64,000 nucleotides of DNA from Streptomyces sp. RKAG290 (GTDB lineage Bacteria; Actinomycetota; Actinomycetes; Streptomycetales; Streptomycetaceae), in NCBI RefSeq assembly GCF_023701695.1, contig NZ_JAJOZC010000001.1:3843894-3907893 (forward strand). The letters run 5' to 3'. The notes under the pieces are model-generated. The model was not told the DNA's origin. It was given only the letters and a program-made list of their open reading frames with translations, and ran no database searches. The translations under genes and the position numbers were made by a program. Shown piece after piece: positions 10,517-18,347 of this stretch. Positions within the stretch are counted from its first letter, which is position 1. The number at the start of each line of letters is the position of its first letter.

Positions 10517-11140
10517 GTGGTCTCGTCCATCTGGCGGTTGTTGATCCGCTCAACGGCTGACCTGGTGGCGGTGGCCGCGCGGCGGACGTAGGTGAGGGTT
10601 TCCTCGATGCGGGCGCTGTCGATGTCGCCGCCCGAGTTGAGTGTCTTGGTCATCTGGTTGAGGTTGCTGCCGGCCCAGCCGAGCTTGCGGCCGGTGGCGA
10701 AGAGCTCGGTGAGGACGTCGTGGTCGGCGGCGATGGTGGCGGCGGTGCGGGTCTGGTCGCGGGCGGCGGCCAGGGCGGAGTGGGCGAGGAATCCGGCGAT
10801 GCTCATGCCGACGGCGTCGGCGCCGGTCTGGATGAGGGTGCGTTCGCGTTCGTTGAGTCGGACGCTGTGGGCGGGGCGCTGCTTCTTGTCGCGCGGGCGG
10901 GGTTTCCCCTTGGTCAGGCGCGTGTGGCTGGCCGTACTTGGCTGCGAACCGCCCTCGGTCGCAGCCCTCCCGTCCGGCGCCCCCTGGCGCTGGTCGGGCC
11001 CCGCCACCCCTGGGGCGAGGTCGGGTTCGGACGCTCCCCTGCGGGGGAGTGTCCGAACCTCCAACTTGCTCCGCTTTGGGCTGGCGTGGCTTGGGGCGCG
11101 TTCTGATGCTCTGGGCTGTGGGTGCACGAATCCTGCATGG
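10513..11140 (-). pseudogene. mobC: MobC-like relaxosome accessory protein, frameshifted
   Basis: The conserved part (residues about 85-208) has the MobC pattern: RLNERERTLIQTGADAVGMS, then KLGWAGSNLNQMTKTLNSGG and a helical C-terminus. A good start (ATG 11140, with CAGGAG about 9 bases upstream) lies in another frame. Adding one G in the GGGGCCC run near 10996-11002 joins the frames as WRGPDQRQGAPDGR. A longer frame starting at 11373 overlaps the next gene and has no such signal. MobC proteins help open oriT DNA for the relaxase, which here follows in a coupled ATGA overlap. Confidence 0.7.
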
Positions 11141-11345
11141 AGAGCAGCTCCTGGTTGAGGGGAGAGGGCAGCGGACCAGGTCGACGTACGGGCAGCGTCC
11201 CCAACGCCCGCTGGTTCGAGCGGTGAGTCGCGAGGGAGGGCCGTGCGTGCCTGGTCAAGCGGTGCCAATGGGGCGGGGCCGTGGGACCAGACGGGGTGCT
11301 GGTCCACGGCCCCCGTTCGGCGTTCAGGGCTGACCGGATATCCGG

Positions 11346-12638
11346 TCAGTCCGTGGGGACGGCGGTCTCGCAACCCTGCTCTGTCGCCAGGAGGGCCTTG
11401 AGTTCGGTGAGCCGGTCCTCGGAGATGGGGAGGTCGGCCTCGCGGATGGCGTTCCGTAGGACGGCGCGGGTGGCTGTTCCGTGCATGGCGATGGCCGCGC
11501 GGCCGATCGCGAGGAGTTCGTCCATCTCGGCACCGGGAGGACGTCCGTAGCGTTGCGCCGCAGGGACGTCGTCCTCGTGGGACGGCTCGGTGGTCTCGCG
11601 CGTGGGGACCGAATCGTGCAGGGGAATTTGGTTCTGCACGGATCGAGGAGGCAGGGACTCAAGACGAAGGTTGGAGTCGGCGTGCTCCCCGGCTTCCTCG
11701 CTCGTCAAGTCGAAACCTGCACCCGATCGGCTGCGCCGCGGAGTCGTCTCGACATGGCGCAAGGCGCCTTCGTTCGGAGTGAAGGCGGTCCAAGGCGATG
11801 GCAGTTCGATCGTGGCCAGCGCTGTCGCGTGACGGCGGACGGCAAGCTGGTGCAACAGCACTTCGCGCTGGCGCTGGTCGACTCCCACAGACGCTTGGGC
11901 GACGGCGCGGGAAAGCCGTCGCGCCGTTCGCCGGCCTCGCCAGCCGGCGCGCTGCTTCGGGGTTCGCTCCGCAAGGTGCGCGGCCAGGGCGACGGCCCTG
12001 CGGGTGGCACGGTCGCGGCTGATCTGCGCGGCGTCACGATCGTGTTCGGCGACCCCAAGGCGCGAGAGGCCGCGTTCGCGTGCTTCGCGACCTATCCGGG
12101 CGAGGAGGCTGTGGGAGGCCGCCTCGGGCGTGCGGATGCGCAGTTCGATGCCCATGGTCTGATGCCAGAGCAGTGCGGCCATGACCGGCCCCACGAAGGC
12201 CCGCACCGTGCCGCCGACCACACCTGACTCGGCATACGCGGGGATCACCTGTACAGCGGTGATCACCCAGGTCAGGACGCCGGATAGGCCGGGTGCTTGC
12301 CTGGGGCCGTGCAAGTTCTGCCGCGCCAGCAGGGCCGTGGCGAAGAGGGCGAGTTCCGCGGCGGCGAACAACGCGGTGCGCTGGGTTGTGCCGCTCATGT
12401 CGAGGTAGTCGGCGGCGAACCGCCAGCTGGTGTCGGCGCTGTAGGCGGTACATCCGACCGCGGCCAGCGCGGCGACCCTGACCGCGGGCGTTCCGGGCTG
12501 TCGCTTGGCGTGGTTTCGGGGAGCGCGTTGGTAGATCAGCCAGCTGACCAGCAGCACTGTGCAGGTGGCCAGGAGAGCGGCGAGCGCGATCGGTATCGCG
12601 TTCCAGTACCCGATTGCGGGCATGGCAAGTTCCGTCAT
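11346..12638 (-). CDS. membrane protein with DUF2637-like N-terminus (conjugal element protein)
   Basis: 430 residues from the ATG at 12638. About four hydrophobic segments lie in the first 150 residues (IPIALAALLATCTVLLVSW; VRVAALAAVGCTAYSADTSW; a stretch ending in ALFATALLA; GVLTWVITAVQVIPAYA). A basic cytoplasmic region follows (RGRRTARRLSRAVAQAS) and then an acidic C-terminus. The pattern with a conserved DTSWRFAADYL loop resembles the DUF2637 proteins of Streptomyces integrative elements and plasmids. Its place between the replication and mobilisation genes fits a role in transfer or spread, which is inferred. Longer frames to 13067 overlap the DnaC-like gene and were rejected. Confidence 0.65.
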   Translation of the reverse strand: MTELAMPAIGYWNAIPIALAALLATCTVLLVSWLIYQRAPRNHAKRQPGTPAVRVAALAAVGCTAYSADTSWRFAADYLDMSGTTQRTALFAAAELALFATALLARQNLHGPRQAPGLSGVLTWVITAVQVIPAYAESGVVGGTVRAFVGPVMAALLWHQTMGIELRIRTPEAASHSLLARIGREARERGLSRLGVAEHDRDAAQISRDRATRRAVALAAHLAERTPKQRAGWRGRRTARRLSRAVAQASVGVDQRQREVLLHQLAVRRHATALATIELPSPWTAFTPNEGALRHVETTPRRSRSGAGFDLTSEEAGEHADSNLRLESLPPRSVQNQIPLHDSVPTRETTEPSHEDDVPAAQRYGRPPGAEMDELLAIGRAAIAMHGTATRAVLRNAIREADLPISEDRLTELKALLATEQGCETAVPTD

Positions 12639-12736
12639 GCAGGGGTCTCCAAAGGACCCGCCGCGCCGTGTGGGCAGGCGTGGGCGCGGACGGGCGGTGT
12701 GGTGAAGGTGAGCTGGTGCGGGGCGGCGCCGTGCGG

Positions 12737-13435
12737 TCAGGCGGAGAGCTGGCGTCTGCGGTCGGCGCCGGTGAGGACGACGGTGGTGGTCATCTCGGCG
12801 AGACGGGAGGCGACGCGGTCGCCGACGGCGTCGCGAAGCGCGGCGGTCGGCAGATTGGTCGTGAGGAGGGTGGGGAGCAGGTCGGTGTAGCGGCGGTTGA
12901 TCAGCCGGTACGTGAGCTCTTCGGTCCACTCCGACTGCTTGGCTGCGCCGAGGTCGTCCAGGATCAGCAGCGGGCAGGTGCTGAGGGTGGCGAGGTCGCG
13001 CTCGGCGTCGTGGCCGGGGCGTGGGCGCAAGCGCGCATACAGGTCGGCTGTGGTGGCTGCCTCCCACCGCAGCCGTACCCCGGCGGTCAGCAGTGAGCGC
13101 ACCGCGCCGTACGCCTGGTGCGTCTTGCCGGTGCCGGTGGGCCCGGCGATCAGCAGGGACGGTCCGAGTGCGATGCCCCGGGTGCCGCTCGGTCCGGGCC
13201 GTGCGGCGAGGGCCACCTCGTCGACCCAGGCGGCAACCTGCTGGTTGTCGGCGAGGGCATTGCGGTAGCGGGGCGGGATGCGGGCCGCGGCCAGATCCAG
13301 CGCGGTCACCCGCTCCGGAGGGGCGTCGGCAGGTGACGTAGTTGGATCGATGCCCCGTTCGGCGAGGATGGTGCCGAGGCGGGCCGCGAGGGTGTTCATG
13401 CGCTGCGGCTCGCGGCTGGTGGTGACTGCGGTCAC
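12737..13435 (-). CDS. DnaC-like ATPase (helicase loader type)
   Basis: 232 residues. AAA+ ATPase with Walker A AGPTGTGKTHQAYG near residues 98-111, Walker B CPLLILDDLGAAK near residues 153-165 and a sensor-1-like TLLTTNLP. It belongs to the IstB/DnaC type that loads the replicative helicase on phage and plasmid DNA. The GTG start at 13435 overlaps the stop of the upstream gene in a GTGA and has GGGGG about 7 bases upstream; an ATG at 13399 is the alternative. With the preceding DnaD-like gene it forms the replication-initiation pair of the element. Confidence 0.82.
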   Translation of the reverse strand: MTAVTTSREPQRMNTLAARLGTILAERGIDPTTSPADAPPERVTALDLAAARIPPRYRNALADNQQVAAWVDEVALAARPGPSGTRGIALGPSLLIAGPTGTGKTHQAYGAVRSLLTAGVRLRWEAATTADLYARLRPRPGHDAERDLATLSTCPLLILDDLGAAKQSEWTEELTYRLINRRYTDLLPTLLTTNLPTAALRDAVGDRVASRLAEMTTTVVLTGADRRRQLSA

Positions 13436-14349
13436 AGTTGACCCCCGTAGGCCGCCTCGACGTCCGCGGGCGCCGGGTTGGTCCATGCCCGGTGTGGGGC
13501 GGCAGCTGCCCGTGGAGCGTTCATGGCCTCGTTGACCAGGCTCGGCAGCAGTCCGGCGGACAGCCCCTTGGTACGCATGCGGTCCATCCCGGCCCTGATG
13601 TGGTCGGGGGACAACCCCTCGCCGAGCAGTTTGCTGACCACCTTGCCGAGGTGGCCGAGGACGTCGCTGGGCGGGCGGTGCTGGCATGCGGCGACGTGCT
13701 CGGCGACCAGATTCTTGGCCGAGACCGAACCCGAGACGGCAGGGGGCGTGGGGGCGCTTGCGCTCCCCACCGGAGGTGATCCTAGATCCAGGATCCTAGG
13801 TCCTAGATCCGGACCCTGAGTCCTCACCGCAGTCTCCCAGCGTTGTGGTGAGGGCTCACTGAAATTGCCCTGACCTGCGGTTTCCCGGTTCACGGAGGGC
13901 TCGCTGCGTCCGCGTGACGTATCAGGGCGTTCACCGTGAGGGCTCACGGCCTGTTCATGGAGGGCTCCGTGAACAGGCAAGGCCGCCTCGTCCGACCGGC
14001 TGCCCTGGTGGCGCGGGCAGGCCGGGCAGCGGCTGCCGCTGGGCCGGTTGATCTTCTGGTGACGGGCCCAGGTGACCATGTGCAGGTACCGCTTGCCGTC
14101 GTCGCCTTCGTATCGGCAGATCAGACCCGCACTGTCGAGCTGCGTGAGGTCGTCCTCGACCTCCAGAGGGCCGTGCTCGGGGCGCAGGGACCACAGGGCG
14201 CCGGCGATGACGGCGGCCTGGTCGCGGAAGCGGCCGTGGTCGTCCGCCTGCGTAAGTAGGCCGAAGAAGGTCCGCTCGGCATGGACGCTCACCGCGGCGA
14301 GCGACTCGGAGATGAAGGCTTCCGGCTTGATGGTGCGTATCCGCGCCAT
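13432..14349 (-). CDS. DnaD-like replication initiation protein
   Basis: 305 residues from MARIRTIKPEAF, a start typical of actinophage and plasmid replication proteins. Residues 1-110 form a winged-helix region (AERTFFGLLTQADDHGRFRDQ...). The middle is low in complexity with short repeated Ser-Glu-Pro-Ser motifs (RSEPSVNRE, FSEPSPQRW). The C-terminal 90 residues (HVAACQHRPPSDVLGHLGKVVSKLL...GLSPDHIRAGMDRM) are helical as in DnaD-type domains. The frame continues upstream to 14442 but the ATG at 14349, with AAGGCAGG before it, fits the family. It is coupled to the DnaC-like gene through a GTGA overlap and likely recruits it to the element's origin. Confidence 0.68.
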   Translation of the reverse strand: MARIRTIKPEAFISESLAAVSVHAERTFFGLLTQADDHGRFRDQAAVIAGALWSLRPEHGPLEVEDDLTQLDSAGLICRYEGDDGKRYLHMVTWARHQKINRPSGSRCPACPRHQGSRSDEAALPVHGALHEQAVSPHGERPDTSRGRSEPSVNRETAGQGNFSEPSPQRWETAVRTQGPDLGPRILDLGSPPVGSASAPTPPAVSGSVSAKNLVAEHVAACQHRPPSDVLGHLGKVVSKLLGEGLSPDHIRAGMDRMRTKGLSAGLLPSLVNEAMNAPRAAAAPHRAWTNPAPADVEAAYGGQL

Positions 14350-14436
14350 GTCTATCGCCCTGCCTTCGTGGGCCGAGCGGGCGAGTTCGGCGACGGGGAT
14401 GCGACTACGGCCACGAAGGCAGTAGCTTGTTGGGGC

Positions 14437-14520
14437 ATGCACAGTTCCTCACCCGGTGGCGATATGAACGCCACCGTCTTGATCGTTCAGGTACGGGCGA
14501 TATCGGTAGGGACGTCTTAG
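14437..14520 (+). CDS. possible 27-residue peptide gene with its own terminator
   Basis: An open frame MHSSSPGGDMNATVLIVQVR... of 27 residues between the two divergent genes at 14349 and 14963. Its stop (14518-14520) runs straight into a strong terminator hairpin. A terminator inside a divergent intergenic region implies a transcript that starts inside it. The ribosome-binding site is weak (GGGG two bases before the ATG), so a small RNA is equally possible. Confidence 0.3.
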   Translation: MHSSSPGGDMNATVLIVQVRAISVGTS

Positions 14521-14546
14521 CCCCCGGCGTTGGCCCGCCGGGGGCT
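14519..14546. terminator. rho-independent terminator hairpin
   Basis: Perfect 11-bp arms (AGCCCCCGGCG at 14519-14529 and its complement at 14536-14546), a 6-base loop and a short T-rich tail (TCTT) on the plus strand. Confidence 0.7.
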
Positions 14547-14550
14547 TCTT

Positions 14551-14586
14551 CATGTGCTCGGAGCCGCAGGCGGTTCCGAGCACATG
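14551..14586. repeat. 12-bp perfect inverted repeat
   Basis: CATGTGCTCGGA at 14551-14562 is complementary to 14575-14586 with a 12-base spacer. It sits just after the terminator at 14519 and may be a second hairpin or a dimeric protein-binding site. Confidence 0.5.
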
Positions 14587-14690
14587 GCCAAGACAGCCAC
14601 ATCTTCCCCGCACAAGTCCAGCATTCCGCCGGGAAAGCAAACAGCTCTCGGCGAACGTGTCGTGCGCGGCCTCCTTAAAACGGTAGACCC

Positions 14691-14942
14691 GAATCGCCGG
14701 TTGACAAAGAAGTTGCATAAATAGGGCAGTTGGCAAGTGAATCCGTGGGAGGCGCTGGTGAGTGCGCGATGCAAGATACCCACGTCGAGGCCACGTAGGT
14801 GCTACCAGCATGAGGGCATCAGGTGATTTGGTCATCCGCCAATTCCGGTCTATGTTGCGCCGCTCACAAGGAGCCTGAGGACCAGACCTGACAAAAAAGA
14901 TGCGAAACATAGCAGCACATCGCCGGTTACCCAAACCGGCAA
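14691..14942. promoter_or_regulatory. control region upstream of the XRE-xis-int genes
   Basis: It holds GAATCGCCGGTTG (14691-14703, also at 8717) running into TTGACA (14701-14706), a possible -35 box, with TAGGGC at 14722. An imperfect inverted pair CTATGTTGCG (14850-14859) and CGAAACATAG (14903-14912) follows. The first half of that pair recurs at 8750. A third ATCGCCGGTT lies at 14919. These look like operators of an element regulator, perhaps the XRE protein encoded next. Confidence 0.4.
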
Positions 14943-14962
14943 TGCAGAGCTACAACTGACCC

Positions 14963-15214
14963 ATGCCTGAGAGCCCCTTGGGAATTGGTCCGGCCGGCGT
15001 GCTGACCGCCCGTGCCATTACCCGTGCCCGCACAACACGCGGATTCGCCCAGCGCCAGCTGGCCGAACGGGTCACCGCGCTCGGCCGACCCATGACCATC
15101 ACGATGCTGTCCCGCATCGAATGCAGACAGCGCCGCTGCGATGTCGACGACCTCGTCGCCATCGCAGCCGCTCTCGGCCTCTCCCCGCTTGCCCTGCTCG
15201 CCGAGACGAGTTAG
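14963..15214 (+). CDS. small XRE-family helix-turn-helix regulator
   Basis: 83 residues, almost all one XRE domain: RAITRARTTRGFAQRQLAERV, then MTITMLSRIECRQRRCDVDD and LVAIAAALGLSPLALLAET. Size and position upstream of excisionase and integrase genes fit a repressor or activator of an integrative element. It is followed by a 203-bp gap before xis. Candidate operators lie immediately upstream (14850-14912). Confidence 0.75.
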   Translation: MPESPLGIGPAGVLTARAITRARTTRGFAQRQLAERVTALGRPMTITMLSRIECRQRRCDVDDLVAIAAALGLSPLALLAETS

Positions 15215-15417
15215 CGGAACGAGCCCCAACAGCGCTCCCCGGGTGGGCCAACACCCGGCAGCCGCTACGCGCACCACCCCGCCCGTACCTGAACCACCAA
15301 GACCGGCGTACCCGTCTCCGCACGGCCGCGCCAGAGAAGGAACCTCCTTGCGCCGAGAGGCCATTCCCCCTGCCCTGTTGCCGTTCCGCCTCCGTACCGC
15401 GAAGGAGGCTATCTCGC

Positions 15418-15768
15418 ATGGCTGAGCAGCCAGGCACCGGCGTAGCGCCGCCCCGCCTCTACCGTCCCGAGGACATCGCTGCTGTTCTCGGTTGCTCTGC
15501 CTGGTGGGTCAAGGACAGGGCCCGCCGGCGGCTGATCCCCTTCACGCGGGTCGGCCGCGCGTACCGCTTCACCGCAGAACACCTCGCAGAGATCATCCGC
15601 CTCCACGAGGAACGGCCCGCACGGGCGTACCAGCCCGTCACAGCTCGGGCCGCTGCCAAGGCTGATGCCCAGCAGGCGAACGCCGCCCAGAGTGCCGCGC
15701 CCACAACCCGCCTGCGGGCGCGGCCTCCGGTCCGCGCCAGGCAGAGCCAGTTCAGCACCGTCGCCTGA
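15418..15768 (+). CDS. xis: excisionase-like MerR/BldC-type helix-turn-helix protein
   Basis: 116 residues from the ATG at 15418, preceded by a perfect AAGGAGG at 9 bases. Residues 15-60 form a winged helix-turn-helix typical of excisionases (YRPEDIAAVLGCSAWWVKD, then IPFTRVGRAYRFTAEHLAEI). The C-terminus is basic and alanine-rich. It ends 30 bp before the integrase, the usual xis-int order of actinomycete integrative elements. It would bind the attachment site and bias recombination to excision. Confidence 0.8.
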   Translation: MAEQPGTGVAPPRLYRPEDIAAVLGCSAWWVKDRARRRLIPFTRVGRAYRFTAEHLAEIIRLHEERPARAYQPVTARAAAKADAQQANAAQSAAPTTRLRARPPVRARQSQFSTVA

Positions 15769-15798
15769 CACGACCGCGTACCAAGGGAGAGGAGGAGC

Positions 15799-17322
15799 GT
15801 GGGTTTCGCGGAGAAGCGCGCGAACTACTGGCGTGGCCGGTACAAGACCGCACCTGGGAAGCACCTCACGGTCGTCGACGAGGGCGGCAAGGCGATCAAG
15901 TTCGCCACCAAGGGCGAGGCTCAGCGTGCCGCGAGCGAGGCCGAGAACAAGTACCGGCGCGGCGACTGGCGTGACCCGGCACTCGGCCAGGAGACGTTCG
16001 GCGAGTACGCGAGCCGCTGGTACGAGGCCCAGGACCTGGCCGCATCGACGATGCAGAACTACAAGCGCCACATCGAGGAGCACCTGCTTCCCGACTTCGG
16101 GGACCATGCGCTCGCCGGCATCCTGCGCTCGGACGTCGACCGGTGGGAGAAGAAGGAAAGGGCCCTGTACGCGGCCTCCAGCGTCAAGACCTGGCGCTCG
16201 ACGTTCCACCTGATCTACGAGGACGCGATCGACGAAGGGCTGATCACGTCGAACCCGGCGACCAGGCGGCGTGGGCGGGGCAAGCGCGCGGGTCGCTCCC
16301 GTGACCGAGGCCCGGAGAAGGTCGTCACCGATCCGCTCGGCATCCTGTTGATCGCCGAACGGGCAGCACTGCTGTCCGGCCGAGATGACGAGTTCGTCGC
16401 CGTCGTCCTCAAGGGATACACCGGCATGCGCTGGGGTGAAATAGTCGGCCTGGAGACCGAGTTCGCTCGGCCTGGCTCCGTCCGTGTCGAATGGCAGCTG
16501 TACGAACTGGACTCGGGCGAAATGGTGCGCTGCCCGCCCAAGGACGACAGCTATCGCACCCTCGACTCGATGGACTGGCTGTCCGCCCTGGTCGCCAATC
16601 ACATCGCCCGCACGAAGCCGACGCCCTGCCCCTGCCACGGTAGGACCTACATCTTCCGCGGGCAGGGCACGGCTCGTACGGGCGGCCACCACGGTGCGAA
16701 ACTCGTCGACGTCGCACGCCGTGCCGAAGTCTCCACGGGGACGGTGTCCAACGTCCTCAACCACCCCGATCGCGTCGCTGAGGCGACGCGAATGCGGGTG
16801 GAGGAGGCCATCACGGACCTCGGGTTCGTACGAGGCGGCGCGGTGGTGGAGCCTGCGGCCCACTGGCGCAGGAACGGTTTCGCGACGTGGCTGTTCACCC
16901 CGGCGGTATCGGGCTGGTACCCGAAGAAGGCCCCGCAGGAGGCACGACCCGTGCCGCTACTCGGCGAGCCGTGGCCAGGAGTCCCCGCGCGAGGGCGGGG
17001 CGCCGGCCAACGAGCTGACGCCTGCTGGCTCCCGATCGCCAAGGGCCTCACGCCTCACGGACTGCGCCACGCCCATAGGACCGTGATGGAGGACCTCGGC
17101 ACCGAGAAGGTCCTCATGGACCAGCGCATGGGACACATCGACGGCTCCGTCTCGGCGCGCTATGCCCATGTCACCCCTGGCATGCGCAAGCGCCTCATGC
17201 TCGGCCTGACCGAGCAGTGGGAGGCAGCTCTCGACTCGCGGCTTGCCATGTGTCCTACATCACCGGTGCGCGTGCTCGGTGACCTTCTGCGCGTTCGCCG
17301 GCAGGCGCGTGGCTTGGTGTAA
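15799..17322 (+). CDS. int: tyrosine recombinase (integrase) with an inserted LacI-type HTH domain
   Basis: 507 residues from GTG 15799, preceded by GGAGAGGAGGAG. Residues 1-70 are an arm-binding region and 70-170 a SAM-like core-binding domain (GEYASRWYEAQDLAASTMQNY). The catalytic residues are all present: R211 (TGMRWGE), H420-x-x-R423 (HGLRH), H446 (MGHID) and Y455 (SARYAHV). The catalytic domain is long because residues about 301-345 are a LacI-family DNA-binding domain (KLVDVARRAEVSTGTVSNVL, NHPDRVAEATRMRVEEAITD), inserted between R211 and H420. It follows xis by 30 bp and is followed by a terminator. No attachment site is visible beside it, so I cannot say that it is the enzyme for the tRNA-Pro site at 31486. 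Confidence 0.9.
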   Translation: MGFAEKRANYWRGRYKTAPGKHLTVVDEGGKAIKFATKGEAQRAASEAENKYRRGDWRDPALGQETFGEYASRWYEAQDLAASTMQNYKRHIEEHLLPDFGDHALAGILRSDVDRWEKKERALYAASSVKTWRSTFHLIYEDAIDEGLITSNPATRRRGRGKRAGRSRDRGPEKVVTDPLGILLIAERAALLSGRDDEFVAVVLKGYTGMRWGEIVGLETEFARPGSVRVEWQLYELDSGEMVRCPPKDDSYRTLDSMDWLSALVANHIARTKPTPCPCHGRTYIFRGQGTARTGGHHGAKLVDVARRAEVSTGTVSNVLNHPDRVAEATRMRVEEAITDLGFVRGGAVVEPAAHWRRNGFATWLFTPAVSGWYPKKAPQEARPVPLLGEPWPGVPARGRGAGQRADACWLPIAKGLTPHGLRHAHRTVMEDLGTEKVLMDQRMGHIDGSVSARYAHVTPGMRKRLMLGLTEQWEAALDSRLAMCPTSPVRVLGDLLRVRRQARGLV

Positions 17323-17337
17323 CACCAGCGGTGAGTG

Positions 17338-17367
17338 GCGCCTGTGACCCCCACGGGTCACAGGCGC
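17338..17367. terminator. terminator after the integrase gene
   Basis: Perfect 13-bp arms (GCGCCTGTGACCC at 17338-17350 and its complement at 17355-17367) with a 4-base loop and a TTT tail, 16 bases after the integrase stop. Confidence 0.8.
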
Positions 17368-17501
17368 TTTCGCCTCGCTCGAAGCACCTGTGCCTGCCCA
17401 CCGAGCCCGATCATGCCGACGGGATCTGGGCACTCGATTCCTTCTGGTGGTTTTGGCGAATCGGCGGGCGCTGGTGCCAACAGACCTGGCTCAATAGGCG
17501 C

Positions 17502-18347
17502 ATGGAGATGGGCGAGCACTGGGCATATCGCGTGAGGCCGAAGGAGCTGGGCAGCGCGGTCCGCCAGGTAGAGATCGTTCGTGTAGGCGGTCCCCGCAGG
17601 ACGGGCGGGGTCCACGTGCGGTTCCTCGAAGGCGACGCTGCCGGGCTACAGGAATGGGTCAACCCCACTTGTCTCGTGACACCGTGGGCGAAGGCCGGAG
17701 AGTTCCACGCGGACGACGCGGCGGAGCTGGCATTGGCCGAGGCGTCGCGACACGTGAGGGGCAGCACGGAATTCGAGGCCGCGCGGCTGATCCTTGGGTT
17801 CGTTCGACCGAAGAGCAGACTGCGCCTGCGGCGAGGTGTCCAGGACGCCGGGATTCTGGACATGGGCAGGTTGGATGAGACCGTACCGCTCATTGGCATG
17901 GACTCCGCGGAACTGCGGGACGACCCTATGGTCCACGAGAACCGCGACGGCCAGTGCCTGGCAGGTTGGCCAGTCACTGAACGTCTCGCCCGTCATGTAG
18001 CAGACCGTCTCGCCGACGTGATCCTTCCGGAGGTGGACCGAAAACAGCAGAGCCTTGAGCAGGAACGTGCGCAGTCCTCCTGGTACTCCTCCTACAGCCG
18101 TCGCGACGACCGCAAGCTGGATGCCGAGGCGGCTGTCCTGAAGACCGTGCGGGTGTGGTGTGGCGTGGACAAGTCCGAGCGCTACGACGAACTGGTTGCC
18201 CTGCGCGCAGAGGTCATCAGGCTCGGGCAACTGGTCGAGCGGGCGGTGAGGACCCTACGTGACCGCGGTCACGGCTTCATCGCCTCCACCATTGAGCGCG
18301 AGCTTGGCGTCCATATCTCCAGCCTTGATCCAGACGTTCGTCGCTGA
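17502..18347 (+). CDS. protein of unknown function (MGEHWAYR-type, Streptomyces mobile elements)
   Basis: 281 residues from the ATG at 17502; an ATG two codons on is equally good. It has an N-terminal beta-rich part (HWAYRVRPKELGSAVRQVEI), an acidic alanine-rich middle and a C-terminal helical part (YDELVALRAEVIRLGQLVER) that may form a coiled coil. I recognise it as a type often found in Streptomyces phages and integrated elements, but no function is known to me. Its last 71 bp overlap the convergent gene at 18277. Confidence 0.6.
   Translation: MEMGEHWAYRVRPKELGSAVRQVEIVRVGGPRRTGGVHVRFLEGDAAGLQEWVNPTCLVTPWAKAGEFHADDAAELALAEASRHVRGSTEFEAARLILGFVRPKSRLRLRRGVQDAGILDMGRLDETVPLIGMDSAELRDDPMVHENRDGQCLAGWPVTERLARHVADRLADVILPEVDRKQQSLEQERAQSSWYSSYSRRDDRKLDAEAAVLKTVRVWCGVDKSERYDELVALRAEVIRLGQLVERAVRTLRDRGHGFIASTIERELGVHISSLDPDVRR

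Noticed and set aside
15799..17322. LacI regulator gene fused to an integrase by assembly error
   Set aside because: The frame is continuous, the insert is short (only the HTH and hinge) and the recombinase residues continue after it; a true insertion is simpler.
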